Shown here one piece after another: positions 24,897-32,780 of a stretch of 64,000 nt of DNA. The notes under the pieces are model-generated. The model did not search any database, was not told where the DNA came from, and worked only from the letters and a program-made list of their open reading frames with translations. The stretch is from the NCBI RefSeq assembly GCF_044454545.1, contig NZ_JBITDV010000005.1, positions 62,001-126,000 of the forward strand. Direction: 5' to 3'. Source of the DNA: Cryptosporangium sp044454545. Its GTDB lineage: Bacteria > Actinomycetota > Actinomycetes > Mycobacteriales > Cryptosporangiaceae. Each line of letters starts with the position of its first letter. Position 1 is the stretch's first letter. The position numbers and the translations under genes were made by a program.

Positions 24897-26375
24897 TTAC
24901 GGCTCCTTGTACGCGCCGGGCTCGTCCACGACCAGCACCGCGCCGCCGGCGTCCCTCCCGGCCGCGGTCTCGGTAGCACCCTCGTCGTCCTGGTCGGGCC
25001 GCGGTGAACGCTCGGCCAGCCAGAGTTCTTTGAGGTGCGGCGGGGCGATCGCCTTGGCCAGGTGGAAGCCGAGCACGGTGATGATCGTGCCGAGCGCGAT
25101 ACCCGACAGCGAGAAGTCGTCGGTGAAGACCAGGCTGACGCCGCCGATGCCGATGATGATGCCCGCGGCCGCCGGGACCAGGTTGATCGGGTTCGAGAAG
25201 TCGACCCGGTTCTCCCGCCAGATCTTCGCGCCGAGCAGGCCGATCATGCCGTAGAGCACGACCGTGATGCCGCCGAGCACGCCGCCCGGTGTGGCCGAGA
25301 CGACCGCGCCGAACTTCGGCGAGAACCCGAACAGGATCGCGACGATCGCGGCCACGTAGTAGGCCGCGGTCGAGTAGACGCGGGTGGCCGCCATGACGCC
25401 GATGTTCTCGGCGTACGTCGTGGTCGGCGAGCCACCGACGGCGGACGCGATGACCGTGCCGACACCGTCGGCGGCGATCGCGCGGCCCATCACCGGGTCG
25501 AGGTCGTCGCCGGTCATCTCGGCGACGGCCTTCACGTGCCCGGCGTTCTCCGCGATCAGCGCGATCACCGCGGGCAGCACGAGCAGGATCGCGGCGACCG
25601 AGAACGACGGCGCGTGCCAGCCGACGACGTCACCTTCGGTGTGCGGCGGGAAGCCGAGCCAGTCGGCGGCCTTGACCCCGGCCCAGTCGACCCGGAAGTG
25701 GGTGGTCTCCTTGGCGGCGGCGGCGCTGTACGAGGTGATCTGACCGAAGATGCGGTCGAAGATCCACGACAGGACGTACCCGAACACCAGCGCGAGGAAG
25801 ATCGCGATGCGGCCCAGGAACCCTCGCACCCCGACCGCCACCACGATGACGAACAGCATCGTGAGCAGCGCGATCCACTGGTCCTGCGGCCAGTACGTGC
25901 CGGCGACGACCGGGGCCAGGTTGAACCCGATCAGCATGACGACCGCACCGGTGACGACCGGCGGCAGCACCGTGTAGATCGCCCGCGAGCCGACGAAGTG
26001 GATCAGCACACCGACCAGCGCGAGCACCACGCCGGCGACCAGGATCGCCCCGGTGACCTCGGCCGAGTCGCCGCCCTGCGCCCGGATCGCGGCGACCCCG
26101 CCGACGAACGAGGCCGACGTGCCCAGGTAGCTGGGTACGCGACCGCTGACGATCAGCAGGAAGATGATCGTCGCGATACCGCTCATCATGATCGCGAGCT
26201 GCGGGTTGAGGCCCATGATCAGCGGGAAGACGAACGTCGCTCCGAACATCGCGACGACGTGCTGAGCGCCCAGGCCGATCGTCCGGGGCCACGAAAGCCG
26301 TTCGTTCGGCCGGACGACCTCACCCGGCGGTGGTGCCTTGCCTCCGTGTACGACACTCCATCCAAAGAGAGCCAT
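24897..26375 (-). CDS. Uracil-xanthine permease (NCS2/NAT family)
   Basis: This 492-residue membrane transporter of the NCS2 family has about 12-14 hydrophobic segments. Signatures are GLGAQHVVAMFGATFVFP (QH motif), IALIAENAGHV (substrate-contact Glu) and GGSPTTTYAENIGVMAATRV with the family's conserved ENIG. The family imports xanthine, uric acid or uracil with protons. The ATG at 26375 is supported by GAAGGGG upstream; a longer upstream reading is low-complexity. The C-terminal 30 residues are hydrophilic. It heads the minus-strand group that contains the molybdenum hydroxylase, linking that enzyme to a nucleobase. Confidence 0.93.
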   Translation of the reverse strand: MALFGWSVVHGGKAPPPGEVVRPNERLSWPRTIGLGAQHVVAMFGATFVFPLIMGLNPQLAIMMSGIATIIFLLIVSGRVPSYLGTSASFVGGVAAIRAQGGDSAEVTGAILVAGVVLALVGVLIHFVGSRAIYTVLPPVVTGAVVMLIGFNLAPVVAGTYWPQDQWIALLTMLFVIVVAVGVRGFLGRIAIFLALVFGYVLSWIFDRIFGQITSYSAAAAKETTHFRVDWAGVKAADWLGFPPHTEGDVVGWHAPSFSVAAILLVLPAVIALIAENAGHVKAVAEMTGDDLDPVMGRAIAADGVGTVIASAVGGSPTTTYAENIGVMAATRVYSTAAYYVAAIVAILFGFSPKFGAVVSATPGGVLGGITVVLYGMIGLLGAKIWRENRVDFSNPINLVPAAAGIIIGIGGVSLVFTDDFSLSGIALGTIITVLGFHLAKAIAPPHLKELWLAERSPRPDQDDEGATETAAGRDAGGAVLVVDEPGAYKEP

Positions 26376-26665
26376 CGACCGCACCCCTTCTCCACCGCCC
26401 CGCGATGAGGGCGGTCCGGTGCCACCCTCAGGATGACGACGAATATCCGGCCCGAGTGACCTGGGTCTCATGGTCAAGACAGCACCGAGTCGGCGGGGTG
26501 CCGTTGGCGATAGCTGCCGAGACCCTGGTCGATCCGTCAGTAAATGTCGCCCGCGTGATGGAACCGCAACCTGAACGACACCCGACGGACCGACGCGCCG
26601 CCGATTCCTGCCTAGTCACAGCGGTATCAGCGGAACCGCGAATACGACCTAGCGTTCTTCCCACT
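26376..26665. promoter_or_regulatory. Divergent intergenic region between permease and EamA transporter
   Basis: About 290 bp without a convincing gene, somewhat less GC-rich than its surroundings. It must contain promoters for both flanking genes. A GCGGT / ACCGC inverted repeat (arms at 26621-26625 and 26635-26639) lies 27-45 bp above the EamA start and is a weak operator candidate. I see no clear -35/-10 pair. Confidence 0.5.
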
Positions 26666-27619
26666 ATGGGTATTACCGGACGCGCGCCTCTCGTCCGGCT
26701 GGCAGTGCTCGCAGCGCTGTGGGGTTCGAGTTTTCTCTGGGCCGCCATCGCACTGCGCGGCCTCCCGCCGGGCGTCCTCACCGTGGTCCGACTGGCGCTG
26801 GGGTCCGCCCTCCTGCTCGCGTTCTGCCGCCTGCGGGGGATCCGGATCCCGGCGGAACCGCGCGTCTGGGTGCACCTGGCCGTGGTCGCGGCGATCGGCA
26901 ACGTCATCCCGCTGCTGCTCTTCGCGTACGCGGTCCGGTCGATCGACTCGCACGTCGGCGGCATGCTCAACGCCACCACTCCGCTGTGGACGGTGTTGAT
27001 CGGCCTCTGCACGGGGGTGACCGGCCGGATCCGCGGCCGGTACGTCGCCGGGCTGCTGGCCGGCCTGGTCGGCACGCTGCTGGTCGTCGGCACCTGGCCG
27101 CCAGGGACGGGGCTACCCGCAGTGCCGACCATCCTCGGACTGTTGGCGGCCGCGAGCTACGGCGCGAGTTACGTCTACATCGATCGGTACATGTCCCGGA
27201 TCGACCGGCCTCCGGTCGCGCTGGCCGCCGGCCAACTGGTGGCCGGCACCGCGCTGGCGCTGCTGGCACTGCCGGTGACCGGCCCACATTCACTGGACGG
27301 CGTCCGGCTCGGTCCCGAGGTCATCATCGCCACGATCACACTCGGGGCGTTCTGTACCGGTTTGGCCACCGTGCTGAACATCAAGCAGGTCGCGGAAGTC
27401 GGCCCGGCCGCGTCCGTCGTGCTGTACCTGTTGCCGATCGTCGCCGCGATATTGGGTTGGCTCGTGCTGGGCGAGCAGATCACGCTGGGCACGATCGTCG
27501 GCACCGCCGTCGTCCTGGTCGGGGTGGGACTGACCCGGATGAAGCGGCCGGAGACCGCCGACCGCGGCGGGTCCCCACCGACACACAACGTCATCAGAGG
27601 AGAGAGCAGCAGGTGGTAG
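26666..27619 (+). CDS. EamA/DMT-family transporter
   Basis: A 317-residue drug/metabolite transporter with about ten transmembrane helices in two EamA repeats, each beginning with a typical pattern (AALWGSSFLWAAIALRGLPP; LLAAASYGASYVYIDRY). Substrates of the family range from amino acids to nucleobases and cannot be inferred. The ATG at 26666 has no clear ribosome-binding site, so a leaderless message is possible; a longer upstream reading exists but looks non-membrane and non-conserved. Its stop overlaps the OsmC gene by 7 bp. Confidence 0.88.
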   Translation: MGITGRAPLVRLAVLAALWGSSFLWAAIALRGLPPGVLTVVRLALGSALLLAFCRLRGIRIPAEPRVWVHLAVVAAIGNVIPLLLFAYAVRSIDSHVGGMLNATTPLWTVLIGLCTGVTGRIRGRYVAGLLAGLVGTLLVVGTWPPGTGLPAVPTILGLLAAASYGASYVYIDRYMSRIDRPPVALAAGQLVAGTALALLALPVTGPHSLDGVRLGPEVIIATITLGAFCTGLATVLNIKQVAEVGPAASVVLYLLPIVAAILGWLVLGEQITLGTIVGTAVVLVGVGLTRMKRPETADRGGSPPTHNVIRGESSRW

Positions 27620-28086
27620 CGCTCCACAACTTCGAACTGGCCCTGGCCTGGACCGGCAATCAGGGCACCGGCACCAGCGCCTACCGGGCGTACAGCCGGT
27701 CACACGAGGTGACCGCTCCGGGTCGGCCGCCGCTGCTCGGGTCGTCCGACCCCGCGTTCCGCGGGGAGACCGACCGGTGGAATCCCGAGCTCCTCCTGGT
27801 GGCCGCCCTGTCGGGCTGCCATCTGATGTCGTACCTGCACGTCTGCGTGGAGGCCGGTGTCACCGTCACTGCCTATGCGGACGCCCCGACCGGGGCGATG
27901 ACGCAGACCCCGGGCGGCGGCGGACGCTTCACCGAGGTCGTGCTGCGGCCGCGGGTGACGCTCGCGCCCGGCAGCGACGTCGCGCTGGCCACCCATCTGC
28001 ACGCGGACGCCGCCGAGCGCTGTTTCATCGCGAGCTCGGTGAACTTCCCGGTCCGGCACGAGCCGGTCGTCGACGTCGAGGGTTAG
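27613..28086 (+). CDS. OsmC-family peroxiredoxin-like protein
   Basis: A 157-residue OsmC/Ohr-fold protein. Landmarks are the Arg/Glu region NPELLLVAALSGCHLMSYLHVC (first reactive cysteine) and RCFIASSVNFPV, where the second conserved cysteine lies at the start of the C-terminal helix. Ohr/OsmC proteins reduce organic hydroperoxides with two cysteines; the first Cys is followed by H-L-M-S-Y-L-H as in the broader OsmC/YhfA group. GTG start at 27613, preceded by GGAGA, and 7-bp overlap with the EamA gene show an operon. Confidence 0.88.
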   Translation: MVALHNFELALAWTGNQGTGTSAYRAYSRSHEVTAPGRPPLLGSSDPAFRGETDRWNPELLLVAALSGCHLMSYLHVCVEAGVTVTAYADAPTGAMTQTPGGGGRFTEVVLRPRVTLAPGSDVALATHLHADAAERCFIASSVNFPVRHEPVVDVEG

Positions 28087-28125
28087 CCCGTCGGCCGTCG
28101 AAGTCAGCTCGTCGGCTGTCTAGGG

Positions 28126-30246
28126 TCAGCTCGTCGGCTTCGGTGCCGGGGAGAGCGGGAACGCCTGATCGCAGTACGGCCAGTCGAACCGGAAGCCGTG
28201 GTGCATCCGCCACAGTTCGCGGGCGGCCCAGATGTTCCAGTCCGGGTCGAACGCGCGGCGGGGCGTGCCGTCGAGCTCGCGCAGGCGGCGGTCGGAGATC
28301 TGGAAGATGCCCCAGTTGCGGCTGGTGTCGACGTTCGGCAGCACCCAGAACGGGTCGAGCGTCGACTGGCATTTCGCGATCGCGACCGCGCGGTCCGGCT
28401 CCTCCGGGAAGACCTCGCGGATCCGGGTCTCCACCTGGGCGGGTGACCAGCTGTGCATCGAGACGCCACCCGCGTACAGCGCGCGTTTGGTGTTGTCGTC
28501 GACGACGCCCTTGACCGGTAAACCGGCGAGAACCTGAAATGCCGTCACGCGGCGGAGCGTCTCGGGGCCGAAATCGGCGTCGACGCCGATCTTGGTGCCC
28601 GTCTTGGCGAGGAGGCGCTGTACCTCTTCGACGCAGCTGTCGTGCTGGCCCATGCTGATCGGGCCTTGGCAGGCCTCGGAGAACAACAGCCCGGTGTCCT
28701 TGGGAGCGGTCGCGCGGTCGGGTTCCGCGGCCGAACGCATCGCGAACCCGGACGCCACCAGCACCGCGACCAGCGCGACCCCCGCCGCCACCAGCCACCC
28801 CCGTCGGCGGTCGGACGATCCCATGACCTCAGCGGCCGACGCCCCCGCCGTGGCACCGCGCCCGGCCGGCGCCCCCACCTCGCCGGACGGCTGAGCCTCG
28901 CCGGACGACTGAGTCTCACCAGACGGCCGGGCGACGGCGGAGGGTTGAGCTTCACCCGATGGCCCGGGGCCGCCGGACAGCCCCGCCATGGCAGACGCCG
29001 CCGATTCGGCCGACGCCCCCGCCACGGCAGACGACCCCACCGAGCCGGAGGGCTCGGCCGCAACAGACAGCCCCGCCACGCCGGAGGGTTCGGCCGCAAC
29101 AGACAGCCCCGCCACGCCGGATGGCTCGGCGGTGGCGGACAGCTCCACCGCAACAGACGGCCCGGCCGCAACGGACGGGCCGGTTGCAGCGCGCAGCCCC
29201 GCGGCGCCGGAAGGCTCGGTTACAGCGTGCAGCCCCACGGCCGCAGACGCCTCCATCGCGGCAGGCGACGCCGTCGCTACTGACGGCCCGACCGCAGCAG
29301 ACGGCTCGGTCGCAGCGAACAGCCCTGCCGGCGCAGATGGCTCCGTCGCGGCAGACGGCTCCGTCACGACAGACGGCCCCACCGCGCCGGAGGGCACAGT
29401 CGCATCGGACAGCGCCGTGGCCGCAGGCGATTCCGCTCCAGCGAACGAATTCATTGCGGCCGGCGCTACCGCCTGAGCAGGCGACCCCACTCCGGCCGAC
29501 GACCCCGCCGCAGCGGACGGCCCGACCGCAGCAGACGGCCCCGCCACGGCCAGCGGCTCGGCCACCGCACCCGCCCCGGTCCCCGCCACGACGGACGGCC
29601 TCGCCATGACGAACGGCCCCGCCAGGGCAGACGGCCCGACCGCAGCGCCCAACCCCCCCACGGCGGACGGCTCCGGTTCGCCAGGAGACCCAGCCCCCGC
29701 AGAGGCGCCCGCCACTACACCCGGACCCACAACCACAGACGGCCCCGCCACTACAGACGGCCCCGCCACCAAAGACGGTCCCGAACCAGCAGACGAGCCC
29801 GCCACCGCAGCCTGCCCCGCAGCAGACGGTCCCGCCACCCCAGGAAGCCCCGCCGCAGCCGGAAGCCCCGCCACCTCAGGAAGCCCCGCCCTCTCAGACA
29901 GGCCCGAACCCGCAGACGGGCCGCCCGACCCGGCCACGCCGGCCCGCTCCGCGTCGGCGCGCGTTCCGTCCGAAACAGCCAGCCCCGCCACCACTACCGG
30001 ATTCCGCGGATCCGCCGACCAGAGCGCCTGCAAGGACCGAAGCTCGTCCGCGGTGGCCCCGCACGCCACGGCAAACGCCCGAACCACCCGGAAATCCAGC
30101 GGGAACTGCTCCCCGGAGCAGTACCGGTGGAGCGTGGAACTCCCGACACCGGCCCGGCGCGCCAACGCCTTGTAGCTCAGGTTCGACCGAGCCTTCAGCC
30201 GGCGAAGATACATCGCGACCTCGGCCGCTCCTGCGACTGACCCCAT
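28126..30246 (-). CDS. Membrane-tethered XRE-type HTH protein with peptidoglycan-binding and degenerate lysozyme-like domains
   Basis: The protein has 706 residues from the ATG at 30246 (GGGGAG 5 nt before; a GTG at 30252 is also possible). Residues about 10-75 are an XRE-type helix-turn-helix (SYKALARRAGVGSSTLHRY). Residues about 100-470 are roughly 60 hexapeptide repeats of x(A/T)(G/E)PSx type. A single transmembrane helix spans about 484-503. The outside part has a PGB_1-like domain (about 533-590, VEEVQRLLAKTGTKIGVDADFGPET) and a lysozyme/SLT-like domain (about 600-695) with WGIFQIS and a final WPYC. The usual catalytic Glu position after the first Cys reads CQST (Q627), suggesting loss of catalysis. 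I infer a cell-wall-sensing, membrane-bound DNA-binding protein; no characterised homologue comes to mind. Confidence 0.8.
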   Translation of the reverse strand: MGSVAGAAEVAMYLRRLKARSNLSYKALARRAGVGSSTLHRYCSGEQFPLDFRVVRAFAVACGATADELRSLQALWSADPRNPVVVAGLAVSDGTRADAERAGVAGSGGPSAGSGLSERAGLPEVAGLPAAAGLPGVAGPSAAGQAAVAGSSAGSGPSLVAGPSVVAGPSVVVGPGVVAGASAGAGSPGEPEPSAVGGLGAAVGPSALAGPFVMARPSVVAGTGAGAVAEPLAVAGPSAAVGPSAAAGSSAGVGSPAQAVAPAAMNSFAGAESPAATALSDATVPSGAVGPSVVTEPSAATEPSAPAGLFAATEPSAAVGPSVATASPAAMEASAAVGLHAVTEPSGAAGLRAATGPSVAAGPSVAVELSATAEPSGVAGLSVAAEPSGVAGLSVAAEPSGSVGSSAVAGASAESAASAMAGLSGGPGPSGEAQPSAVARPSGETQSSGEAQPSGEVGAPAGRGATAGASAAEVMGSSDRRRGWLVAAGVALVAVLVASGFAMRSAAEPDRATAPKDTGLLFSEACQGPISMGQHDSCVEEVQRLLAKTGTKIGVDADFGPETLRRVTAFQVLAGLPVKGVVDDNTKRALYAGGVSMHSWSPAQVETRIREVFPEEPDRAVAIAKCQSTLDPFWVLPNVDTSRNWGIFQISDRRLRELDGTPRRAFDPDWNIWAARELWRMHHGFRFDWPYCDQAFPLSPAPKPTS
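28837..29946. repeat. Long 18-bp coding repeat array (about 60 degenerate units)
   Basis: About 1.1 kb of degenerate 18-bp units encoding hexapeptides such as VAGPSV, ATEPSA, AAEPSG and VAGLSV between the HTH and the transmembrane helix of the gene at 28126-30246. The period is 6 codons throughout with no frameshift. Bounds are approximate because the units fade at both ends. Confidence 0.9.
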
Positions 30247-30314
30247 CTGCACTCCCCGCCTCGAAGCAAGGAGATTCTTTCCTATGTGGTCAACTCAGAC
30301 CTAATTGGATATAA

Positions 30315-31982
30315 CTACAATCCGCGGATTTCCAGCACACGCAGCGCCAGCGCCAGGTCCAGGCGCAACGCCGCGTCGTCGGTGAACGGACCGACCAGCT
30401 TCTCGAGCTTCGTGATCCGGTACCGCAACGTGTTGTAGTGGAAATGCAGCCGCCGAGCCGCCTCCGCGACCGTGCAGTTCGTCTCCAGCAGCACCGCGAG
30501 CGTCCGCCGCAGGTCCGTGTTCTCCGGGGTGTCCGCCGCGAGGTCACCCAGCACCTCCTCGACGAACCCCCGCAGCTCGGACGTGTCCGGGATCAGCGAC
30601 AGCAATCGGTGGACCCCGAGCCGGTCGAAGCTCGCCCGGGCGCCGTCGCCGTGCAGCCGCCGCCCGATCCGCACCGCTTTGCGGGCCTGCTCGTACGCGC
30701 GGGGCAGCTCCTGCGGGGTCAAAGCGGGCCGGGAGATCCCGAGCGAGAACGAGCGTCGCCCTCCCCCGCCGTCGCCGACGACCTGCCGCACCAGGTCGTT
30801 CACCGACCGCTCGATCACGTCCGCCGATGCGCCCGAGGCCGGCAGCCCGAGCAGAACCACGACCTCCTGGTTGAAGTTCACCACTGGCGCCCGAGCATCG
30901 CGCCAGCGCACGACCGACTGCCAGGCGGTCGCGAACCGCTCCTGCACCGGGCGGAGCTCGGGGACGGCCGGCGCGGTCACCGGGTCCAGTTCGGCCACCA
31001 CCGCGACCAGCGGACGCTCGACGTCCCAGCCCAGCGTCCGGGCGTGGGCGACCGCGGTCGGCACGTCTTCGATGCGGCCGGTGAGCAGGTCGCGAAGGAA
31101 GTCCGCCCGGTACTTGCCCTCGACGGCGTCGATCGCGAGCTGCTTGGTGACCGCCAGCGCCGCGACGGTGGCAGCCCGTTCCAGCGAATAGACGTCGGCC
31201 GCGTCCAGCGGATCAGTGGAGAACGCGACGATCCGCCCGTGGTCGATGCGCCCGGCGACGACCGGCACCGTCGTGTGGAAACCGCCCTCGTGCGGGCGGA
31301 CGCCGGTCGGCTCGTCGTCCACCCGGAACCGGCCGGTCGGGTCGAAGCAGCCGTACCCCTGCAGGTCGGGCATCGCGTCCGCGCCGGCGATGACCCGGCC
31401 GTCCGGCGTCGTGACGACGACCGGCCCGTCGAGGATCCGGGTCAGCTCGGCCGCCAGGTCGTCCAGTCCGCCGCCCTCCAGGACGACGCCTACCAGCGCG
31501 CGGTGCACCTCGTCGGAGCGGGCGAGCACCGAGGCCTGGCGGTGCAGCAGCGCGCTCAGCACGTCGTTGAGGATGTCGTCGAAGCCGATGTCGGCGGTGA
31601 CCTCGATGATCGGGAAGCCCCGGCGATCGGCCTCGGCCAGCATTTCCGGCGGCAGCTCGTCCAGATAGCGGTGCGGCTTCACGGCCAGCGCGGCCAGCCC
31701 GCGCTCGTCGAGCTCACGAAGCAGATCGGCCAGCGAATCCGGATAGTGCCGCAGCGGATAACCGGTGGTGAGCAGCAACTCGTGCGGCTTCACCCAGGGC
31801 AGAATGTCTGGTACCTCCATGACGTTGAGGCGTTGGACCACCCGGTCCAGACCGGCCTCGCCCGCCAGCACGCGGGAGCCGGTCAACGAGGCCGCCTCGA
31901 GCACGTCACGTACTGGCAACCCGACCGGAGATGCCGTCAAGTTAGCCGAAGCCACCCGGCCATCCTTGGCAATTCTTCCCAT
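30315..31982 (-). CDS. PucR-family transcriptional regulator
   Basis: This 555-residue PucR-type regulator has an N-terminal PucR domain (about 22-150; VRDVLEAASLTGSRVLAGEAGLDR, DILPWVKPHELLLTTGY), a central GAF/GGDEF-like region, and a C-terminal HTH_30 (LLETNCTVAEAARRLHFHYNTLRYRITKLEKL, about 505-540). PucR proteins control purine catabolism in Bacillus and ureide or nitrogen genes elsewhere. It is divergent from allH-allF-allG with only 57 bp between the start codons, so it almost certainly controls that operon and itself, probably in response to a purine- or ureide-derived ligand. Confidence 0.93.
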   Translation of the reverse strand: MGRIAKDGRVASANLTASPVGLPVRDVLEAASLTGSRVLAGEAGLDRVVQRLNVMEVPDILPWVKPHELLLTTGYPLRHYPDSLADLLRELDERGLAALAVKPHRYLDELPPEMLAEADRRGFPIIEVTADIGFDDILNDVLSALLHRQASVLARSDEVHRALVGVVLEGGGLDDLAAELTRILDGPVVVTTPDGRVIAGADAMPDLQGYGCFDPTGRFRVDDEPTGVRPHEGGFHTTVPVVAGRIDHGRIVAFSTDPLDAADVYSLERAATVAALAVTKQLAIDAVEGKYRADFLRDLLTGRIEDVPTAVAHARTLGWDVERPLVAVVAELDPVTAPAVPELRPVQERFATAWQSVVRWRDARAPVVNFNQEVVVLLGLPASGASADVIERSVNDLVRQVVGDGGGGRRSFSLGISRPALTPQELPRAYEQARKAVRIGRRLHGDGARASFDRLGVHRLLSLIPDTSELRGFVEEVLGDLAADTPENTDLRRTLAVLLETNCTVAEAARRLHFHYNTLRYRITKLEKLVGPFTDDAALRLDLALALRVLEIRGL

Positions 31983-32039
31983 GCCGACCACCGTAGACGT
32001 GGACTTACGTTCTGCTCGGACGAAGGGGGTGGCCCAGAC

Positions 32040-32780
32040 GTGCAGACGACGCTGTCCGGCGCTGCCTCCGTCTCGGTTGCCCCGATTTTGAGCGGTCCGG
32101 TCCGGGCGGTACCGGTGATCGCGTCGCTGCCGACGGCTCTGTGGGCCGGTCCGGTGTGTCTGGCGTCGGCCGGGGCGGTCCGGGTTCCCTGCGCGCTGGT
32201 CCTCGGGCCCGGCGTCGCGGTACCCGCCGCCGCGGTGGGGAGCACCGCCGAGATCGGCGCGGGCCACCTCAAGGTCGGCGACACCTCGGTCGCGGTCACC
32301 CGCTGGTGGCGGCCCTCCCGGCCCGTCCTGAACCACGACGATCTGGACGCCCGGCAGCGCGCACTCCGCTCCTCGGGAACACGGACGGCCACCGAGATCG
32401 ACGTCCCGGAGCTGGACGTGAGGACGCTGCTGGGACGTGGTGAGGGGCTGACGCCGCTGGGCGACGACGTGCTCGCGGGTGCGCTGGTCACTCTGGTCGC
32501 CGCTGCCCACCCGCACGCGGCCGTACTGGGCTCGAGGGTCGCCGAGGAGCTGGCCGCCCGCCCGGGTGCCACCACCCCGATCTCCGCCGTGCTGCTCGCC
32601 CACGCGGCCCGCGGCGAGTGCATCCCCCAGCTGGCCGCGGTGCTCACCGACCCCGTCGACCGGCTCGAACCCGCGATCACCGCCCTGCTCGCGGTCGGGC
32701 ATTCCTCGGGTGCGGGCCTGCTGAGTGGCGTCCGGATGGGCTTGACGGTTCTGGAAGGCGGACAGAGTGAAACACATTGA
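32040..32780 (+). CDS. allH: DUF2877 protein, AllH-type oxamic transcarbamylase subunit
   Basis: This 246-residue DUF2877 (YlbF) protein has the family core GRGEGLTPLGDDVLAGALVTLVA and a C-terminal VGHSSGAGLLSGVRMGLTVL. In E. coli, FdrA, YlbE and YlbF (renamed AllF, AllG, AllH) together form oxamic transcarbamylase, which converts oxalurate plus phosphate to oxamate and carbamoyl phosphate in allantoin breakdown. GTG start at 32040 has AAGGGGG about 11 nt upstream. Its 3' end overlaps the allF gene by 14 bp. Gene order here is H-F-G. Confidence 0.87.
   Translation: MQTTLSGAASVSVAPILSGPVRAVPVIASLPTALWAGPVCLASAGAVRVPCALVLGPGVAVPAAAVGSTAEIGAGHLKVGDTSVAVTRWWRPSRPVLNHDDLDARQRALRSSGTRTATEIDVPELDVRTLLGRGEGLTPLGDDVLAGALVTLVAAAHPHAAVLGSRVAEELAARPGATTPISAVLLAHAARGECIPQLAAVLTDPVDRLEPAITALLAVGHSSGAGLLSGVRMGLTVLEGGQSETH

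Noticed and set aside
28860..29900. Long open frames on the + strand opposite the hexapeptide repeat
   Set aside because: They arise from the GC-rich repeat itself, have no ribosome-binding sites and encode only low-complexity sequence; the minus frame has recognisable domains at both ends.
28837..29946. CRISPR-like periodic array
   Set aside because: The period is 18 bp with no unique spacers and continuous coding; it is a protein repeat.
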